Shown here: positions 47,678 through 57,637 of the stretch, in pieces
Position numbering within the stretch: position 1 is the stretch's first letter
Layout of the letters: the number at the start of each line of letters is the position of its first letter
From: Shinella sp. CPCC 101442
GTDB taxonomy: Bacteria; Pseudomonadota; Alphaproteobacteria; Rhizobiales; Rhizobiaceae
Reading direction: 5' to 3'
DNA length: 64,000 bases
NCBI RefSeq assembly: GCF_024704725.1
Contig: NZ_JALIQS010000003.1
Coordinates: forward strand, 434,001-498,000
Position numbers and translations under genes: made by a program
Notes under the pieces: generated by a model
Told to the model about the DNA's origin: nothing
What the model saw: only the letters and a program-made list of their open reading frames with translations
The model's database searches: none

Positions 47678-48544
47678 TCAGGCACCGATCAGCTTCTTGC
47701 CGGCGCGCGAGATCCAGGAACCGTCGTTTTCACGCGGCTCCAGGCCCTTCGACTGCAGCAGCTTGTAGCTATCGGCATACCACTGGCTGTCCGGATAGTT
47801 ATGGCCGAGAACGGCGGCCGCCGTCTGCGCCTCGCTGGCAAGGCCCATCGCGTAGTAAGTCTCTACGAGACGCGCCAGCGCTTCCTCGATCTGGTTGGTC
47901 ATTGGATAGGTTTCCACGACCACGCGGAAGCGGCTGACCGCCGCGATGAATTCCTTGCGCTCGAGATAATAGCGGCCGATCTGCATTTCCTTGCCGGCGA
48001 GCTGGTCTCGGGCAAAGCGCATCTTGGCCTGCGCATCCTCGACATATTCGGAGTCCGGATAGTTGTCGATGACGGCCTTCATCGCTTCGAGCGTCTGCTG
48101 CGAGGTGCGCTGGTCCTGCGTCACGCTCGGGATCTGCTTCCAGTAGGCAAGGCCGATGATGTACTGCGCGTAAGCGGCGTCCGAAGATTCCGGATAGAGG
48201 TTCAGGTAGCGCTTGCCGGCCGTGACCGCCTCTTCGTACTGCCCCTGACGGTAGCTCGTGAACGCGCTCATCACGAGCGCCTTGCGGGCCTGGTCGGAAA
48301 AGGGATTCTGCCGGTCGACGGCCGCGAACTTGCGGTTCGCCTCGCCCACCTTGCCGGCGCTGAGGTTTGCCAGGCCCTGGTTGTAGAGGGTGTCGGCGGA
48401 TTCGGTCTCGCCGGAGAGTTTCGAAATATCGATGTCGGGATCAGACTGGCAGGCAGAAAGACCAATCGAAGACGCCGTAGCGACAAGCGTAAGATAGACA
48501 ATGCGCGCCGTCTTCTTCACACCAACAGACCCTGCAACAACCAT
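47678..48544 (-). CDS. bamD: outer-membrane assembly lipoprotein BamD (ComL)
   Basis: 288 residues. Signal peptide with lipobox GLSAC (Cys32 from this start), then TPR repeats: [64 protein letters not shown] and [15 protein letters not shown]. BamD is the essential partner of BamA in inserting outer-membrane proteins. ATG 48544 has GGGA upstream; GTG 48520 with AGGG upstream (beginning KKTARIV) is an equally plausible start. Confidence 0.93.
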   Translation of the reverse strand: MVVAGSVGVKKTARIVYLTLVATASSIGLSACQSDPDIDISKLSGETESADTLYNQGLANLSAGKVGEANRKFAAVDRQNPFSDQARKALVMSAFTSYRQGQYEEAVTAGKRYLNLYPESSDAAYAQYIIGLAYWKQIPSVTQDQRTSQQTLEAMKAVIDNYPDSEYVEDAQAKMRFARDQLAGKEMQIGRYYLERKEFIAAVSRFRVVVETYPMTNQIEEALARLVETYYAMGLASEAQTAAAVLGHNYPDSQWYADSYKLLQSKGLEPRENDGSWISRAGKKLIGA

Positions 48545-48699
48545 GTGATAATCCCAGTTCAACGGCGCCCCATGCGGACGGGCCGCATATGCGCCCCGCG
48601 TTGTATCTCCAAACACGTGAAGATCGCAACGCCATGCCCGCGCATTAACGCATTTTTATGGCATTCGTGTCGGGAAAGAAAAAGGAAGACGTCCCGGTC

Positions 48700-49656
48700 T
48701 CAGAGAGACCAGGGCGCGAATTCCGGCGCATTGACGGCGATCAGCTCACGCTGGCCGGCGCGCGAACGCGGTGCGGCAGCTTCGACAACCTCATAGGCCG
48801 AGCGGTCGCTGAGCAGTGCCTTGAGGGCATGGGCATTCATCTTGTGGCCGCCGCGGTAGGAGCGGTAGCACCCGATGAACTGCGCGCCGGCAAGCGCGAG
48901 GTCGCCAACGGCATCGAGCGTCTTGTGGCGCACGAACTCGTCCTTGGCGTAACGCAGGCCCTCGACATTGATCACGGTGTTGTCATCGGAGATGACGACC
49001 GAGTTTTCCAGCGACGAGCCGAGCGCAAGGCCGGCAGCCCAGAGCCGTTCGACATCGCGCATGAAGCCGAAGGTGCGGGCGCGCGACAGTTCGCTGCGGA
49101 AGGTGGCGGGCGAAAGATCGCCCTTCCAGGACTGGCGGCCGATCAGCGGGCAGTCGAAGTCGATCTCGACCTCGAATCGCGTGCCGTCATAGGGCGAGAA
49201 CTCGGCCCAGGAAGCGCCCGCCTCGACGCGGACCGGCTTGATGATTCGGATGTAGCGACGCTTCACGGAAAGCGGGATCAGGCCAACCTCGTCGATCGCA
49301 TCGATGAAGGGCGCGGAGCTTCCGTCCATGATCGGCATTTCGGCGCCGCCGACTTCGATCAGCGTGTTGTCGAGGCCAAGCGCATAGAGCGCGGCCATGA
49401 CATGCTCGACGGTCGCAACCGACGTTGCCGGCGAGAAGCCGAGAACCGTGCAGAGATCGGTGCTGCCAACCTGTGAGGAGACCGCACGGTATTCGCTGAC
49501 GGTGCCATCGGCGAACTGGCGCTGGAAGACGATGCCGCTGTCGGCTTCGGCCGGATTGAAGGTGATCGAGACCGGCACGCCGGAATGCACGCCCGTGCCG
49601 GAAATCGTCACAGGGTTCGCAATCGTCGTCTGGAAACCGAGCATACCGATCGTCAT
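48700..49656 (-). CDS. lpxC: UDP-3-O-acyl-N-acetylglucosamine deacetylase
   Basis: 318 residues. It catalyses the committed step of lipid A synthesis. Zinc ligands and active site: His in VATVEHVMAAL, then RHKTLDAVGDLAL (His and Asp ligands), with MDGSSAPF and ISDDNTVIN also typical. Start: ATG 49656 is 9 bases after AAGG; ATG 49662 lies too close to that site. It follows the ftsZ terminator and therefore has its own promoter in 49657-49936. Confidence 0.95.
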   Translation of the reverse strand: MTIGMLGFQTTIANPVTISGTGVHSGVPVSITFNPAEADSGIVFQRQFADGTVSEYRAVSSQVGSTDLCTVLGFSPATSVATVEHVMAALYALGLDNTLIEVGGAEMPIMDGSSAPFIDAIDEVGLIPLSVKRRYIRIIKPVRVEAGASWAEFSPYDGTRFEVEIDFDCPLIGRQSWKGDLSPATFRSELSRARTFGFMRDVERLWAAGLALGSSLENSVVISDDNTVINVEGLRYAKDEFVRHKTLDAVGDLALAGAQFIGCYRSYRGGHKMNAHALKALLSDRSAYEVVEAAAPRSRAGQRELIAVNAPEFAPWSL

Positions 49657-49936
49657 GTGCATTCGCCTTGTCTTATTGCCGGCTCATTCTTCGCCGACAC
49701 TTTCAATTCTTGGTCCAAGGGGAGCCCGTGGCCGGACGCTGCGCGCCCGCCGACAAGTTCGCCTGATCGTCTGGAGTGTTTGATGCGCTCCGGCTGGTGC
49801 CGGCGATCCGAATCCTGACTGGCCCCTGTGCCCACAGTGAATCTAGTAGGTCCCTCAGCGTCTTACAAATCACTGTTTCTTTCGTTTTGTTACGTTGTCA
49901 TTCAGCGTGCAAATCATTGAAACAACAGCGAAAACA

Positions 49937-49966
49937 AAAATGCCCGGATCGAGATCCGGGCATTTT
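49937..49966 (-). terminator. ftsZ terminator
   Basis: AAAATGCCCGGATC (49937-49950) and GATCCGGGCATTTT (49953-49966) form a 14-pair stem; on the minus strand it is followed by TGTTTTCG. It lies 21 bases after the ftsZ stop and closes the dcw transcript. The remainder of the 49657-49987 gap holds the lpxC promoter region and no gene. Confidence 0.9.
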
Positions 49967-49987
49967 GTTGCAAAGCCGTGTCTGGCC

Positions 49988-51724
49988 TCAGTTCGACTGG
50001 CGGCGCAGGAAGGCCGGAATTTCCAGCTGGTCTTCCTCGTTGAGCGAACGCGGCTGCGGGTTGGCGCGGCCGTGATCGTCGAGCTGGCCACGACGCGGAG
50101 CGTAGAGGCTGGCTTCGGGCGAGAGCGCACGGCGCTGCTGCTGGGCGACCGGCTCCTGCTGGGCAACCTGCTGCGGCTCTTCATGACGGCCGAGCGACGA
50201 GGTCAGGCGCTTGAGGAGACCCATCGGGCCACGCTCTTCGGTGTGGGTCGCGACCGGCTGCTGGGCCGAACGGTGGTCCATTTCCGCCTGCACGACGGGC
50301 GGGAAGTCCTCGATCTTCGGCATACGCATGGCCTGCGGCTCCTGACGGATGATCGGAGCAGACGGCTCGACGCGCTGCTGCATCACCGGAGCCTGCTGGA
50401 CCGGCTGCTGAACCGGAACGGTGCGCTGGACGACCGGCGCTTCAGCAGGCGCTGCGAACAGGCGGTTCTGCAGGCGCGGCTCTTCCTGGACCTGGGCGAC
50501 CGGCTGGACCGGCGCCGGGCGCATTGCCGGGATGGCCAGCTCGCGCTCGAGGCTTTCTTCCGAGGCGCGGATGGCTTCGGCGATCGGATCGACGACCGGC
50601 TGCTGGAAAACCGGCTGCTGCAGCACGGGCTGCGGCTGGGCGACCGGCTGGGGCTGCGGGGCGACGGCGACCGGCTGGACCGGAACGGCGGCGGACGGAC
50701 GAACTACCGGCTTGCTGAGGCTGCGAAAGTCAGCATTCCGTGCAGCCACCTCCGAGGCCGCGCGATCGATACCGGTTGCAACAACGGAGACGCGGATCAG
50801 GCCTTCGAGCTCTTCATCGAAGGTAGCACCGAGAATGATGTTTGCGTCCGGATCGACTTCCTCGCGGATACGGGTTGCCGCTTCGTCGACTTCGAAGAGG
50901 GTAAGGTCACGACCGCCGGTGATGGAGATCAGCAGGCCCTGCGCGCCCTTCATCGAGGTTTCGTCGAGCAGCGGGTTGGCGATGGCGGCTTCTGCGGCAG
51001 CCATTGCACGGCCTTCGCCCGAAGCTTCGCCCGTGCCCATCATGGCGCGACCCATCTCGCGCATCACCGAGCGAACGTCGGCGAAGTCGAGGTTGATGAG
51101 GCCTTCCTTGACCATCAGGTCGGTGATGCAGGCAACACCCGAATAGAGCACCTGGTCGGCCATCGCGAAGGCGTCGGCGAAGGTGGTCTTGTCGTTGGCG
51201 ATGCGGAACAGGTTCTGGTTCGGGATGACGATCAGCGTGTCGACCGACTTCTGCAGCTCCAGGATGCCTTCTTCAGCAAGCCGCATGCGGCGGCCGCCTT
51301 CGAAGTGGAACGGCTTGGTGACGACGCCGACAGTCAGGATGCCCTTGTTGCGGGCTGCCTGCGCGACGACCGGAGCGGCACCCGTACCCGTGCCGCCGCC
51401 CATGCCGGCGGTGACGAAGCACATATGCGTGCCGTTCAGGTGATCGATGATCTCGTCGATGCACTCTTCAGCGGCTGCACGCCCGACTTCCGGCTGCGAG
51501 CCGGCGCCAAGACCTTCGGTGACCGCGACACCCATCTGGATGATGCGCGACGACTTGGTCATGGAAAGCGCCTGGGCATCGGTGTTGGCGACGACGAAAT
51601 CAACGCCTTCGAGGCCAGCGGTGATCATGTTGTTGACAGCATTGCCGCCGCCGCCACCGACACCGAAGACGGTGATGCGGGGCTTCAGCTCAGTGATGTC
51701 CGGCTTATGCAGCTTGATAGTCAT
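49988..51724 (-). CDS. ftsZ: cell division protein FtsZ, long-linker form
   Basis: 578 residues, longer than the roughly 385 of E. coli. The tubulin-like GTPase core spans about residues 1-320 ([14 protein letters not shown] at the start, signature [14 protein letters not shown]). A Q/P/V-rich disordered linker of about 230 residues follows, with repeated QPV runs and scattered R/E segments, then the C-terminal FtsA-binding peptide [12 protein letters not shown]. It forms the division ring. Located 97 bases after ftsA with a hairpin in between. Confidence 0.97.
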   Translation of the reverse strand: MTIKLHKPDITELKPRITVFGVGGGGGNAVNNMITAGLEGVDFVVANTDAQALSMTKSSRIIQMGVAVTEGLGAGSQPEVGRAAAEECIDEIIDHLNGTHMCFVTAGMGGGTGTGAAPVVAQAARNKGILTVGVVTKPFHFEGGRRMRLAEEGILELQKSVDTLIVIPNQNLFRIANDKTTFADAFAMADQVLYSGVACITDLMVKEGLINLDFADVRSVMREMGRAMMGTGEASGEGRAMAAAEAAIANPLLDETSMKGAQGLLISITGGRDLTLFEVDEAATRIREEVDPDANIILGATFDEELEGLIRVSVVATGIDRAASEVAARNADFRSLSKPVVRPSAAVPVQPVAVAPQPQPVAQPQPVLQQPVFQQPVVDPIAEAIRASEESLERELAIPAMRPAPVQPVAQVQEEPRLQNRLFAAPAEAPVVQRTVPVQQPVQQAPVMQQRVEPSAPIIRQEPQAMRMPKIEDFPPVVQAEMDHRSAQQPVATHTEERGPMGLLKRLTSSLGRHEEPQQVAQQEPVAQQQRRALSPEASLYAPRRGQLDDHGRANPQPRSLNEEDQLEIPAFLRRQSN

Positions 51725-51795
51725 TCCAGTGTTCCTTTCGTTTCCGGCCGCTTCGCCCAGCCGGTCTATTCCTAAAACTCAGTTGTCGGTCTTTC

Positions 51796-51813
51796 CCGGC
51801 GGCGGACCGCCGG
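51796..51813 (-). promoter_or_regulatory. hairpin in ftsA-ftsZ spacer
   Basis: CCGGCGG (51796-51802) pairs with CCGCCGG (51807-51813) over CGGA, flanked by TTT/AAA. It lies just after the ftsA stop in the 97-base spacer. It could tune ftsZ relative to ftsA by partial termination or RNA processing; no T-run is present on the minus strand after the stem. Confidence 0.4.
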
Positions 51814-51821
51814 AAAACCCG

Positions 51822-53153
51822 TCAGAAACTTTCCTTCAGCCACTGGCCCATGCGGGCTATGCGGCCACTGCCCCCCGTCAGCTGCGAGAGCATGCCGCCC
51901 TGCACAGCGTGTTCTTCCAGTTCCGCGACCTGCGGATAGATCATCAGCCCGACGGCCGTCGAAAAGGCCGGACCCTTGGCCGCTGTCGGCAGACCTGACA
52001 CGCCGAGCGGGCGGCCGATACGCACGTTGCGGGCGAGGATGCGGCGGGCCGATTCCGGCAGGCCCGTCAGCTGGCTGGCGCCACCCGTCAGAACGATGCG
52101 TTTGCCAACGATCGGCGAAAAGCCGGAGCGCTGGATGCGGTCGCGAATGAGTTCGAGCGTCTCTTCGATACGAGCCCGGACGATGCGCGAGATGAGCGCG
52201 CGCGGCACGTGGGTCGGCTGGTCACGGTCGTCCTCGCCGATTGGCGGGACGGTGAGGATGTCGCGATCGTCGCCGGCATTCGCCAGCGCCGAACCATGCA
52301 CGACCTTCAGCCGTTCGGCGTCCTCGATACGGGTCGAGAGACCGCGCGCAAGGTCGGTGGTGACGTGGTGCCCACCGAGCGACACGGCGTCGGAATGCAC
52401 CAGCTTGCCTTCGGCGAAGACCGAGATCGTCGTCGTGCCGCCACCCATGTCGATGCAGGCGCAGCCGAGTTCGACTTCATCGTCGACCAACGCCGAAAGG
52501 CCGCTGGCGTAAGGCGTCGCAACCATGCCCTCGACGGAAAGATGGGCGCGGTTGATGCAAAGTTCGAGGTTCTTGAGCGACGAACGCTCCGCCGTCAGCA
52601 CATGCATGTCGACGCCGAGAACATCGCCGAACATGGAGAGCGGATCGCGGATGCCGCGTTCGCCATCCAGCGAGAAGCCTGTTGGCAGCGAGTGGAGGAT
52701 AGCCCGGTCCGGGCGCAGCGACTGCTGGCCGGCGACGGCAAGCACCTTGCGCAGGTCGTTGGCATCGACTTCCTGACCGCCGAGATCGATGGTCGCGGTG
52801 TAGATGTCGCTCTGCAGGCGGCCTGCCGAGACGTTGACGATCAGGCTCTCGATGGTGAGACCGGCCATGCGCTCGGCCGCATCGACGGCGAGACGCACGA
52901 CGCTCTCGGCGGCATCGAGATCGGCGATGACGCCGTTCTTCACGCCGCGGGATTTCTGGTGGCCGATGCCGATGATCTCGACATTGTGCGTGCGACCCGG
53001 AAGGATCTCGCTCTCGGCACGCGGCGTCAGCCGGCCGATCATGCAGACGACCTTGGTGGAACCGATATCGAGGACCGAAACGACGTGAGCCCGCTTGGAA
53101 GACAGCGGCTTCAAGCGCGGCAGGCCGAAATGGGACGAACCGAAAATGCTCAT
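51822..53153 (-). CDS. ftsA: cell division protein FtsA
   Basis: 443 residues, actin-like ATPase: VVSVLDIGSTKVVCMIGRL phosphate-1 near residue 25, VNVSAGRLQS, ACIDMGGGTTTISVFAEG phosphate-2, IVLTGGASQLTGLPE adenosine motif, and a C-terminal amphipathic membrane-targeting helix (RIARMGQWLKESF). It tethers FtsZ to the membrane. It starts in an ATGA overlap with ftsQ. Confidence 0.97.
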   Translation of the reverse strand: MSIFGSSHFGLPRLKPLSSKRAHVVSVLDIGSTKVVCMIGRLTPRAESEILPGRTHNVEIIGIGHQKSRGVKNGVIADLDAAESVVRLAVDAAERMAGLTIESLIVNVSAGRLQSDIYTATIDLGGQEVDANDLRKVLAVAGQQSLRPDRAILHSLPTGFSLDGERGIRDPLSMFGDVLGVDMHVLTAERSSLKNLELCINRAHLSVEGMVATPYASGLSALVDDEVELGCACIDMGGGTTTISVFAEGKLVHSDAVSLGGHHVTTDLARGLSTRIEDAERLKVVHGSALANAGDDRDILTVPPIGEDDRDQPTHVPRALISRIVRARIEETLELIRDRIQRSGFSPIVGKRIVLTGGASQLTGLPESARRILARNVRIGRPLGVSGLPTAAKGPAFSTAVGLMIYPQVAELEEHAVQGGMLSQLTGGSGRIARMGQWLKESF

Positions 53154-54070
53154 GTGCGCTTCGCTGCCTTCTTCAGGTCCTTGGCCCTCTGCTCGACCGC
53201 CTTGTTGCGGCGTTCGAGCGCTCCTTCCGTCAATTGAACCGTCGTGCGGTCTTCGAGACGCAGATCGACGGCTGCGATATCGCGCTCCAGAAGCTGCTCG
53301 CTCGCATCGAGCGAGGCCAGCATGTCCATGGCCCGCGGCACGTTGTGCTCCGGCAGCTTGACGACGATGCCGTTGTCGAGGCGCAGATCCCAGCGGCGGC
53401 CGGCGACCCGGATATAGGCCTTTACCCGCGACTTGAGTTCCGGCCAGCTGTCGAACTCATCGGCAAAGCTTGCCGCGGCGGTTTCAGCGTCGCGGCCGAC
53501 AAAGAGCGGCAGCGAGGAGAACTTGTTGTCGCGCAGCGGCGCGATCACGCTGCCGTTCTTCTCGATCAGCGAGAGGTCCGTGCCATGCTGCCAGATCGCG
53601 AAAGCTTCGCGCTCATTGAGCGCGATCTCGATCGTACCCGGATAGACCTTGCGCACCGAAGCATCCTCGACCCAGGGCAGCTCCGTCAGCTTCTGGCGGG
53701 CTTCCTTGACGTCGAGGGCGACGAGCGAGGTCGTGCCATCGAGACCGAGGCGCTCGAGAATGTCGATTTCCGAGGTTTCCCGGTTGCCCGAGACCTTCAC
53801 GTCCTCGATGGCGAAGCCGATCGCGGTCGTCGACGCCTGGGCGACATCCTGCGAATGACCGCCGAGCGACATGCCGTAGAGGCCCGTCGCACCGAGGAAG
53901 AGAGCCGCGGCGGCGCTGCCGCTGTGGCGCGGGATATAGATACGGCCAGCCGCGAGGCTGACGAGGAAGCGGACGATCCGGCGCAGCGGACGCGGCAGCA
54001 CGCGACCGGCCTCCGTCTCGGGCAGACCGACGGGACGAACCCTGCTCTTCTTGACGCTCAACGCAAACAC
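53150..54070 (-). CDS. ftsQ: cell division protein FtsQ
   Basis: About 306 residues: basic cytoplasmic N-terminus, one membrane helix near residues 50-70 ([20 protein letters not shown]), POTRA domain ([18 protein letters not shown] to EREAFAIWQ) and FtsQ domain with [16 protein letters not shown], ending in a basic helix. I chose GTG 54070, which has GGAGGA six bases upstream; the ATG at 54091 lacks a site. It overlaps ddl by 13 bases, so translation is coupled. Confidence 0.94.
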   Translation of the reverse strand: MFALSVKKSRVRPVGLPETEAGRVLPRPLRRIVRFLVSLAAGRIYIPRHSGSAAAALFLGATGLYGMSLGGHSQDVAQASTTAIGFAIEDVKVSGNRETSEIDILERLGLDGTTSLVALDVKEARQKLTELPWVEDASVRKVYPGTIEIALNEREAFAIWQHGTDLSLIEKNGSVIAPLRDNKFSSLPLFVGRDAETAAASFADEFDSWPELKSRVKAYIRVAGRRWDLRLDNGIVVKLPEHNVPRAMDMLASLDASEQLLERDIAAVDLRLEDRTTVQLTEGALERRNKAVEQRAKDLKKAAKRT

Positions 54071-54984
54071 GACGCGTCCTCCACCATCCACTTCAAGAAT
54101 TCACCAAATGAATGGCCGGCATGGTCGGCCATTTCGGGCACCAGGGAGGTAGGGGTCATGCCCGGCTGAGTGTTTATTTCCAGCCAGATCAGCTCGCCAT
54201 TCTCGGAGAAACGGTCGTCGTAACGGAAGTCGGAACGGCTGACGCCACGGCACCCGATCGCTTGATGCGCCTTGAGTGCGAGTGTTTGTACTTTTTGGTA
54301 AATATTTGGTGAAATCTGCGCCGGGATGACGTGTTTCGAACCACCTTTTACATATTTGGAATCATAGTCGTAGAAGGCGTGGCCCTGCGGCACCACTTCC
54401 GTGACGCCAAGCGCCACATCGCCCATCACGCCGCATGTCAGTTCGCGGCCATAGACGTAACGCTCGACCATGACGCTGTCGCCATAGCGCCATTCCGACG
54501 AGGTGATGATCTGCGGCGGATGCGACTGGTCTTCCTTGACCATGACGACGCCGAAGGAAGACCCCTCGCGCACCGGCTTCACCACATAGGGCGGCGCCAT
54601 CGGGTGGGAAGAGGTGAAATCGAAACGGTTCATCAGGCGCTGCTCGGCGATCGGAATGCCGGCGGCCTTGGCGATGATCTTCGCCTGCGCCTTGTCCATG
54701 GCGAGTGCAGAAGCGAGTACGCCGGAATGGGTGTAGGGGATTTCGAGATATTCGAGGATGCCCTGGATGGTGCCATCCTCGCCGAAGGGGCCATGCAGCG
54801 CATTGAAGGCCACATCGGGCTTCAGTTCGGCAAGCACGCTGGCGACATCATGACCGACGTCGACGCGGGTGACCTTGTAGCCGACGGCCTCGAGCGCATC
54901 CGCGCAGGCGTTGCCCGACGAAAGGCTCACCGGCCGTTCCGACGAAAAACCACCCATCAACATCGCGACGTGCCTGACGCTCAT
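54058..54984 (-). CDS. ddl: D-alanine--D-alanine ligase
   Basis: 308 residues, ATP-grasp enzyme making D-Ala-D-Ala for peptidoglycan. Seen: [17 protein letters not shown] at the start, [31 protein letters not shown] (ATP-grasp), [18 protein letters not shown] and [22 protein letters not shown] 54984 has GAGGG upstream; ATG 55008 is less likely. First gene of the ddl-ftsQ-ftsA-ftsZ run. Confidence 0.96.
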   Translation of the reverse strand: MSVRHVAMLMGGFSSERPVSLSSGNACADALEAVGYKVTRVDVGHDVASVLAELKPDVAFNALHGPFGEDGTIQGILEYLEIPYTHSGVLASALAMDKAQAKIIAKAAGIPIAEQRLMNRFDFTSSHPMAPPYVVKPVREGSSFGVVMVKEDQSHPPQIITSSEWRYGDSVMVERYVYGRELTCGVMGDVALGVTEVVPQGHAFYDYDSKYVKGGSKHVIPAQISPNIYQKVQTLALKAHQAIGCRGVSRSDFRYDDRFSENGELIWLEINTQPGMTPTSLVPEMADHAGHSFGEFLKWMVEDASCLR

Positions 54985-55090
54985 GAAACCCTCGACTGAA
55001 TACCGCACACTGCCCCTCGTCGCTTGTGCGGACCTGATTTTTGCTCCGGATCCGACTCGGCGAGCGAGATGGGACCACTAGAGCGGCATT

Positions 55091-55121
55091 AAGGTTAATG
55101 AAGCGTTTACTTTCGTTAACC
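55091..55121. promoter_or_regulatory. CtrA-like box and GGTTAA inverted repeat upstream of ddl
   Basis: TTAA-N7-TTTAC at 55095-55110 differs from the CtrA consensus TTAA-N7-TTAAC at one base. Arms AGGTTAA (55092-55098) and TTAACCT (55116-55122) also form an inverted repeat around 17 bases. The site is about 110 bases before ddl. CtrA control of division genes is established in alphaproteobacteria; this site is a prediction. The rest of 54985-55423 shows no gene. Confidence 0.45.
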
Positions 55122-55423
55122 TGACGCATCGCGGGACGAATTTTCCCGCTCCGAATCAAGTCACGCTTCGATTCCTCTTCTGGAATCAGAGAGTTGAAGC
55201 CGACGCAAGAAAAACCAAAAAATTAGAAGATGCTGAGCAAGCAGTCCGATACGCCCGAAACGACAGGATGCGTTCGTAAACGCGGGGGAACCGGCAAAGA
55301 CCGAAAAGTACGATTTGTTGCCCGCCCGCGATCTTTTATTGTTTCATCGACCGCTCGGTTGGCGTAATAGACCCCCGCTGCCTCCCAAGACGGCAAACAA
55401 GAAACACCAAAAAGGCACCCACG

Positions 55424-56728
55424 ATGAGTGAGACACTCGCTTCCGGGTCGCCGACCGCAACGCATTCCAACCGCGCTGGATTGAACTCTCCCGCGCGTGT
55501 TCTTTTTGCAAGCCTGGTCGGAACGACCATCGAATTCTTCGATTTCTATGTTTACGCCACCGCCGCTGTGCTGGTCTTCCCGACGCTGTTCTTCCCCAAC
55601 AGCGATCCGACGACCGCGCTGCTCGCATCCTTCGCGACCTTCTCGATCGCCTTTTTCGCCCGCCCGCTCGGCGCCATCGTCTTCGGACATTACGGCGACC
55701 GCATCGGCCGCAAGACGACGCTGGTCGCAGCGCTTTTGACCATGGGCGTCTCGACCGTGATCATCGGCCTCCTGCCGTCCTACGAAACGATCGGCGTGCT
55801 TGCACCGCTGCTCCTGGCGCTGTGCCGATTCGGCCAGGGCTTCGGCCTCGGCGGCGAGTGGGGCGGCGCTGTGCTGCTGGCCACGGAAAACGCCCCTCCC
55901 GGCAAACGCAGCTGGTACGGCATGTTCCCGCAGCTCGGCGCGCCTGTCGGCCTCTTCCTCTCCTCCGGCATCTTCTGGCTGCTGCTGCATGTCATGTCGC
56001 AGGAATCGCTGCTCGCCTGGGGCTGGCGCATTCCCTTCGTCGCCTCGATCGTGCTGATCGCCGTCGGCCTGTGGGTCCGCCTGTCGATCACCGAGACACC
56101 GGCCTTCCAGAAGGCCATCGAGAAGCAGGAACGCGTGGACGTGCCGGTCGTGGAACTCTTCCGCAACCACAAGCGCAGCCTCGTGCTCGGCACCTTCGTT
56201 GCGCTCGCCACTTTCGTGCTGTTCTACATCGGCTCGGCCTACCTGCTCTCCTACAACGTCAAGGTCCTGAAGATCCCGTTCGTAGAGGCGCTGGAGATCC
56301 AGCTGCTCGGCGCGGTGCTCTTCGGCATCTTCATTCCGATCGCCGGCAAGCTCGCGGAACGGTTCGGCCGCCGCGAAGTGCTGATCATCACGACCGTGCT
56401 GATCGGTGTCTTCTCCTTCTTCCTGCCCGGCCTGATGACGGGCGGCGAGGCGTCGATCTTCGTCTTCGTGATCTTGGCGATGGCGCTGATGGGCATGACC
56501 TACGGCCTGATCGGCACGGCGCTGGCCGCGCCCTTCCCCACGACGGTGCGCTATACCGGTTCGTCGATCACCTTCAACTTCGCCGGCATCTTCGGCGCCT
56601 CGCTCGCGCCCTATATCGCGACCTGGCTGCAGGCGAACTACGGCATGACCTATGTCGGGTACTATCTCGGCATCGCGGCCGTCATCACCCTCGCCTGCAT
56701 CCTGCTGTCCGGCAAGGACGAGGTCTGA
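55424..56728 (+). CDS. MFS metabolite:H+ symporter (MHS family)
   Basis: 434 residues, twelve predicted helices. It begins with the MHS pattern VGTTIEFFDFYVYATAA, then RPLGAIVFGHYGDRIGRKTTL (the loop 2-3 motif) and GFGLGGEWGGAVLLATENAP, followed by WRIPFVASI. Relatives carry proline/betaine, alpha-ketoglutarate or shikimate. The substrate is unknown. It sits on the opposite strand to the cell-wall genes and splits murB from ddl. Confidence 0.9.
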   Translation: MSETLASGSPTATHSNRAGLNSPARVLFASLVGTTIEFFDFYVYATAAVLVFPTLFFPNSDPTTALLASFATFSIAFFARPLGAIVFGHYGDRIGRKTTLVAALLTMGVSTVIIGLLPSYETIGVLAPLLLALCRFGQGFGLGGEWGGAVLLATENAPPGKRSWYGMFPQLGAPVGLFLSSGIFWLLLHVMSQESLLAWGWRIPFVASIVLIAVGLWVRLSITETPAFQKAIEKQERVDVPVVELFRNHKRSLVLGTFVALATFVLFYIGSAYLLSYNVKVLKIPFVEALEIQLLGAVLFGIFIPIAGKLAERFGRREVLIITTVLIGVFSFFLPGLMTGGEASIFVFVILAMALMGMTYGLIGTALAAPFPTTVRYTGSSITFNFAGIFGASLAPYIATWLQANYGMTYVGYYLGIAAVITLACILLSGKDEV

Positions 56729-56753
56729 ACCCTTTCAAAGGGCTTCGAATCAA

Positions 56754-56787
56754 AAACCCGCCGCATCACCGCGGCGGGTTTCTTTTT
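56754..56787 (+). terminator. terminator after MFS gene
   Basis: AAACCCGCCGC (56754-56764), loop ATCACC, GCGGCGGGTTT (56771-56781), then CTTTTT. Textbook intrinsic terminator between the converging symporter and aquaporin genes. Confidence 0.92.
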
Positions 56788-56800
56788 GCCTGCGATCCAA

Positions 56801-57487
56801 TCAATCGTCTTCGCCGACGATCTTCCAGATCACAGCGCCGATGACGGCGCCGACGATCGGGGCGACCCAGAACAGCCAGAGCTGCGAGAGGGCTGCCGTC
56901 TCGGCAAACAGCGCCACGCCCGTCGAGCGAGCCGGGTTCACCGAGGTGTTGGTGACCGGGATCGAGACGAGGTGGATCAGCGTCAGGCCAAGGCCGATGG
57001 CAATCGGCGCGAAGCCTGCCGGCGCGCGACCATGCGTGGAGCCGAGGATGATGATGAGGAAGAACGCCGTCAGCACCACTTCGGCCACCAGCGCCGCCGT
57101 CAGCGAATAGCCGCCGGGCGACAGTTCACCATAACCGTTGGAGGCAAAGCCGCCCGCCGCAAAGCCGGCCTTGCCGGATGCGATGAGATAGAGCACCGCG
57201 GCGGCCGCCACCGCACCCACGACCTGCGCCACGATATAGGGCACGAGGCTGGAAGCCGGGAACTTGCCGGCAACCGTCAGGCCGACGGAAACCGCCGGAT
57301 TGAAGTGGCCGCCGGAAATGCCGCCGACCGTATAGGCCATGGTGAGGACCGTCAGGCCGAAGGCGAAGGAGACGCCGAGCAAGCCGATACCGACCTCCGG
57401 AAAAGCGGCGGCCAGCACGGCGCTGCCGCAACCGCCAAAGACGAGCCAGAACGTACCGAGAAATTCGGCAGAAAGCTTTTTGAACAT
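56801..57487 (-). CDS. aqpZ: aquaporin, AqpZ type (copy 1)
   Basis: 228 residues, six helices plus two NPA half-helices: [12 protein letters not shown] and [15 protein letters not shown]. The aromatic/Arg filter residues expected of water channels are consistent (Arg after the second NPA). ATG 57487 begins [21 protein letters not shown]. It is a close paralogue of the next upstream gene, same length and strand, 150 bases apart. Confidence 0.93.
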   Translation of the reverse strand: MFKKLSAEFLGTFWLVFGGCGSAVLAAAFPEVGIGLLGVSFAFGLTVLTMAYTVGGISGGHFNPAVSVGLTVAGKFPASSLVPYIVAQVVGAVAAAAVLYLIASGKAGFAAGGFASNGYGELSPGGYSLTAALVAEVVLTAFFLIIILGSTHGRAPAGFAPIAIGLGLTLIHLVSIPVTNTSVNPARSTGVALFAETAALSQLWLFWVAPIVGAVIGAVIWKIVGEDD

Positions 57488-57637
57488 GAATGCCCCCTGG
57501 TCAAAACCCTGCTGGAGCAGGGTTGAATCGCGCAACCGTCACGCGATCACCCCTAGCATTCGCTAAACCCGCATGAATGGAAACTGAAGAGAGGCCGGAA
57601 ATCATGCGCTTTATCGCAAAACCCACAATTTCCTGGA

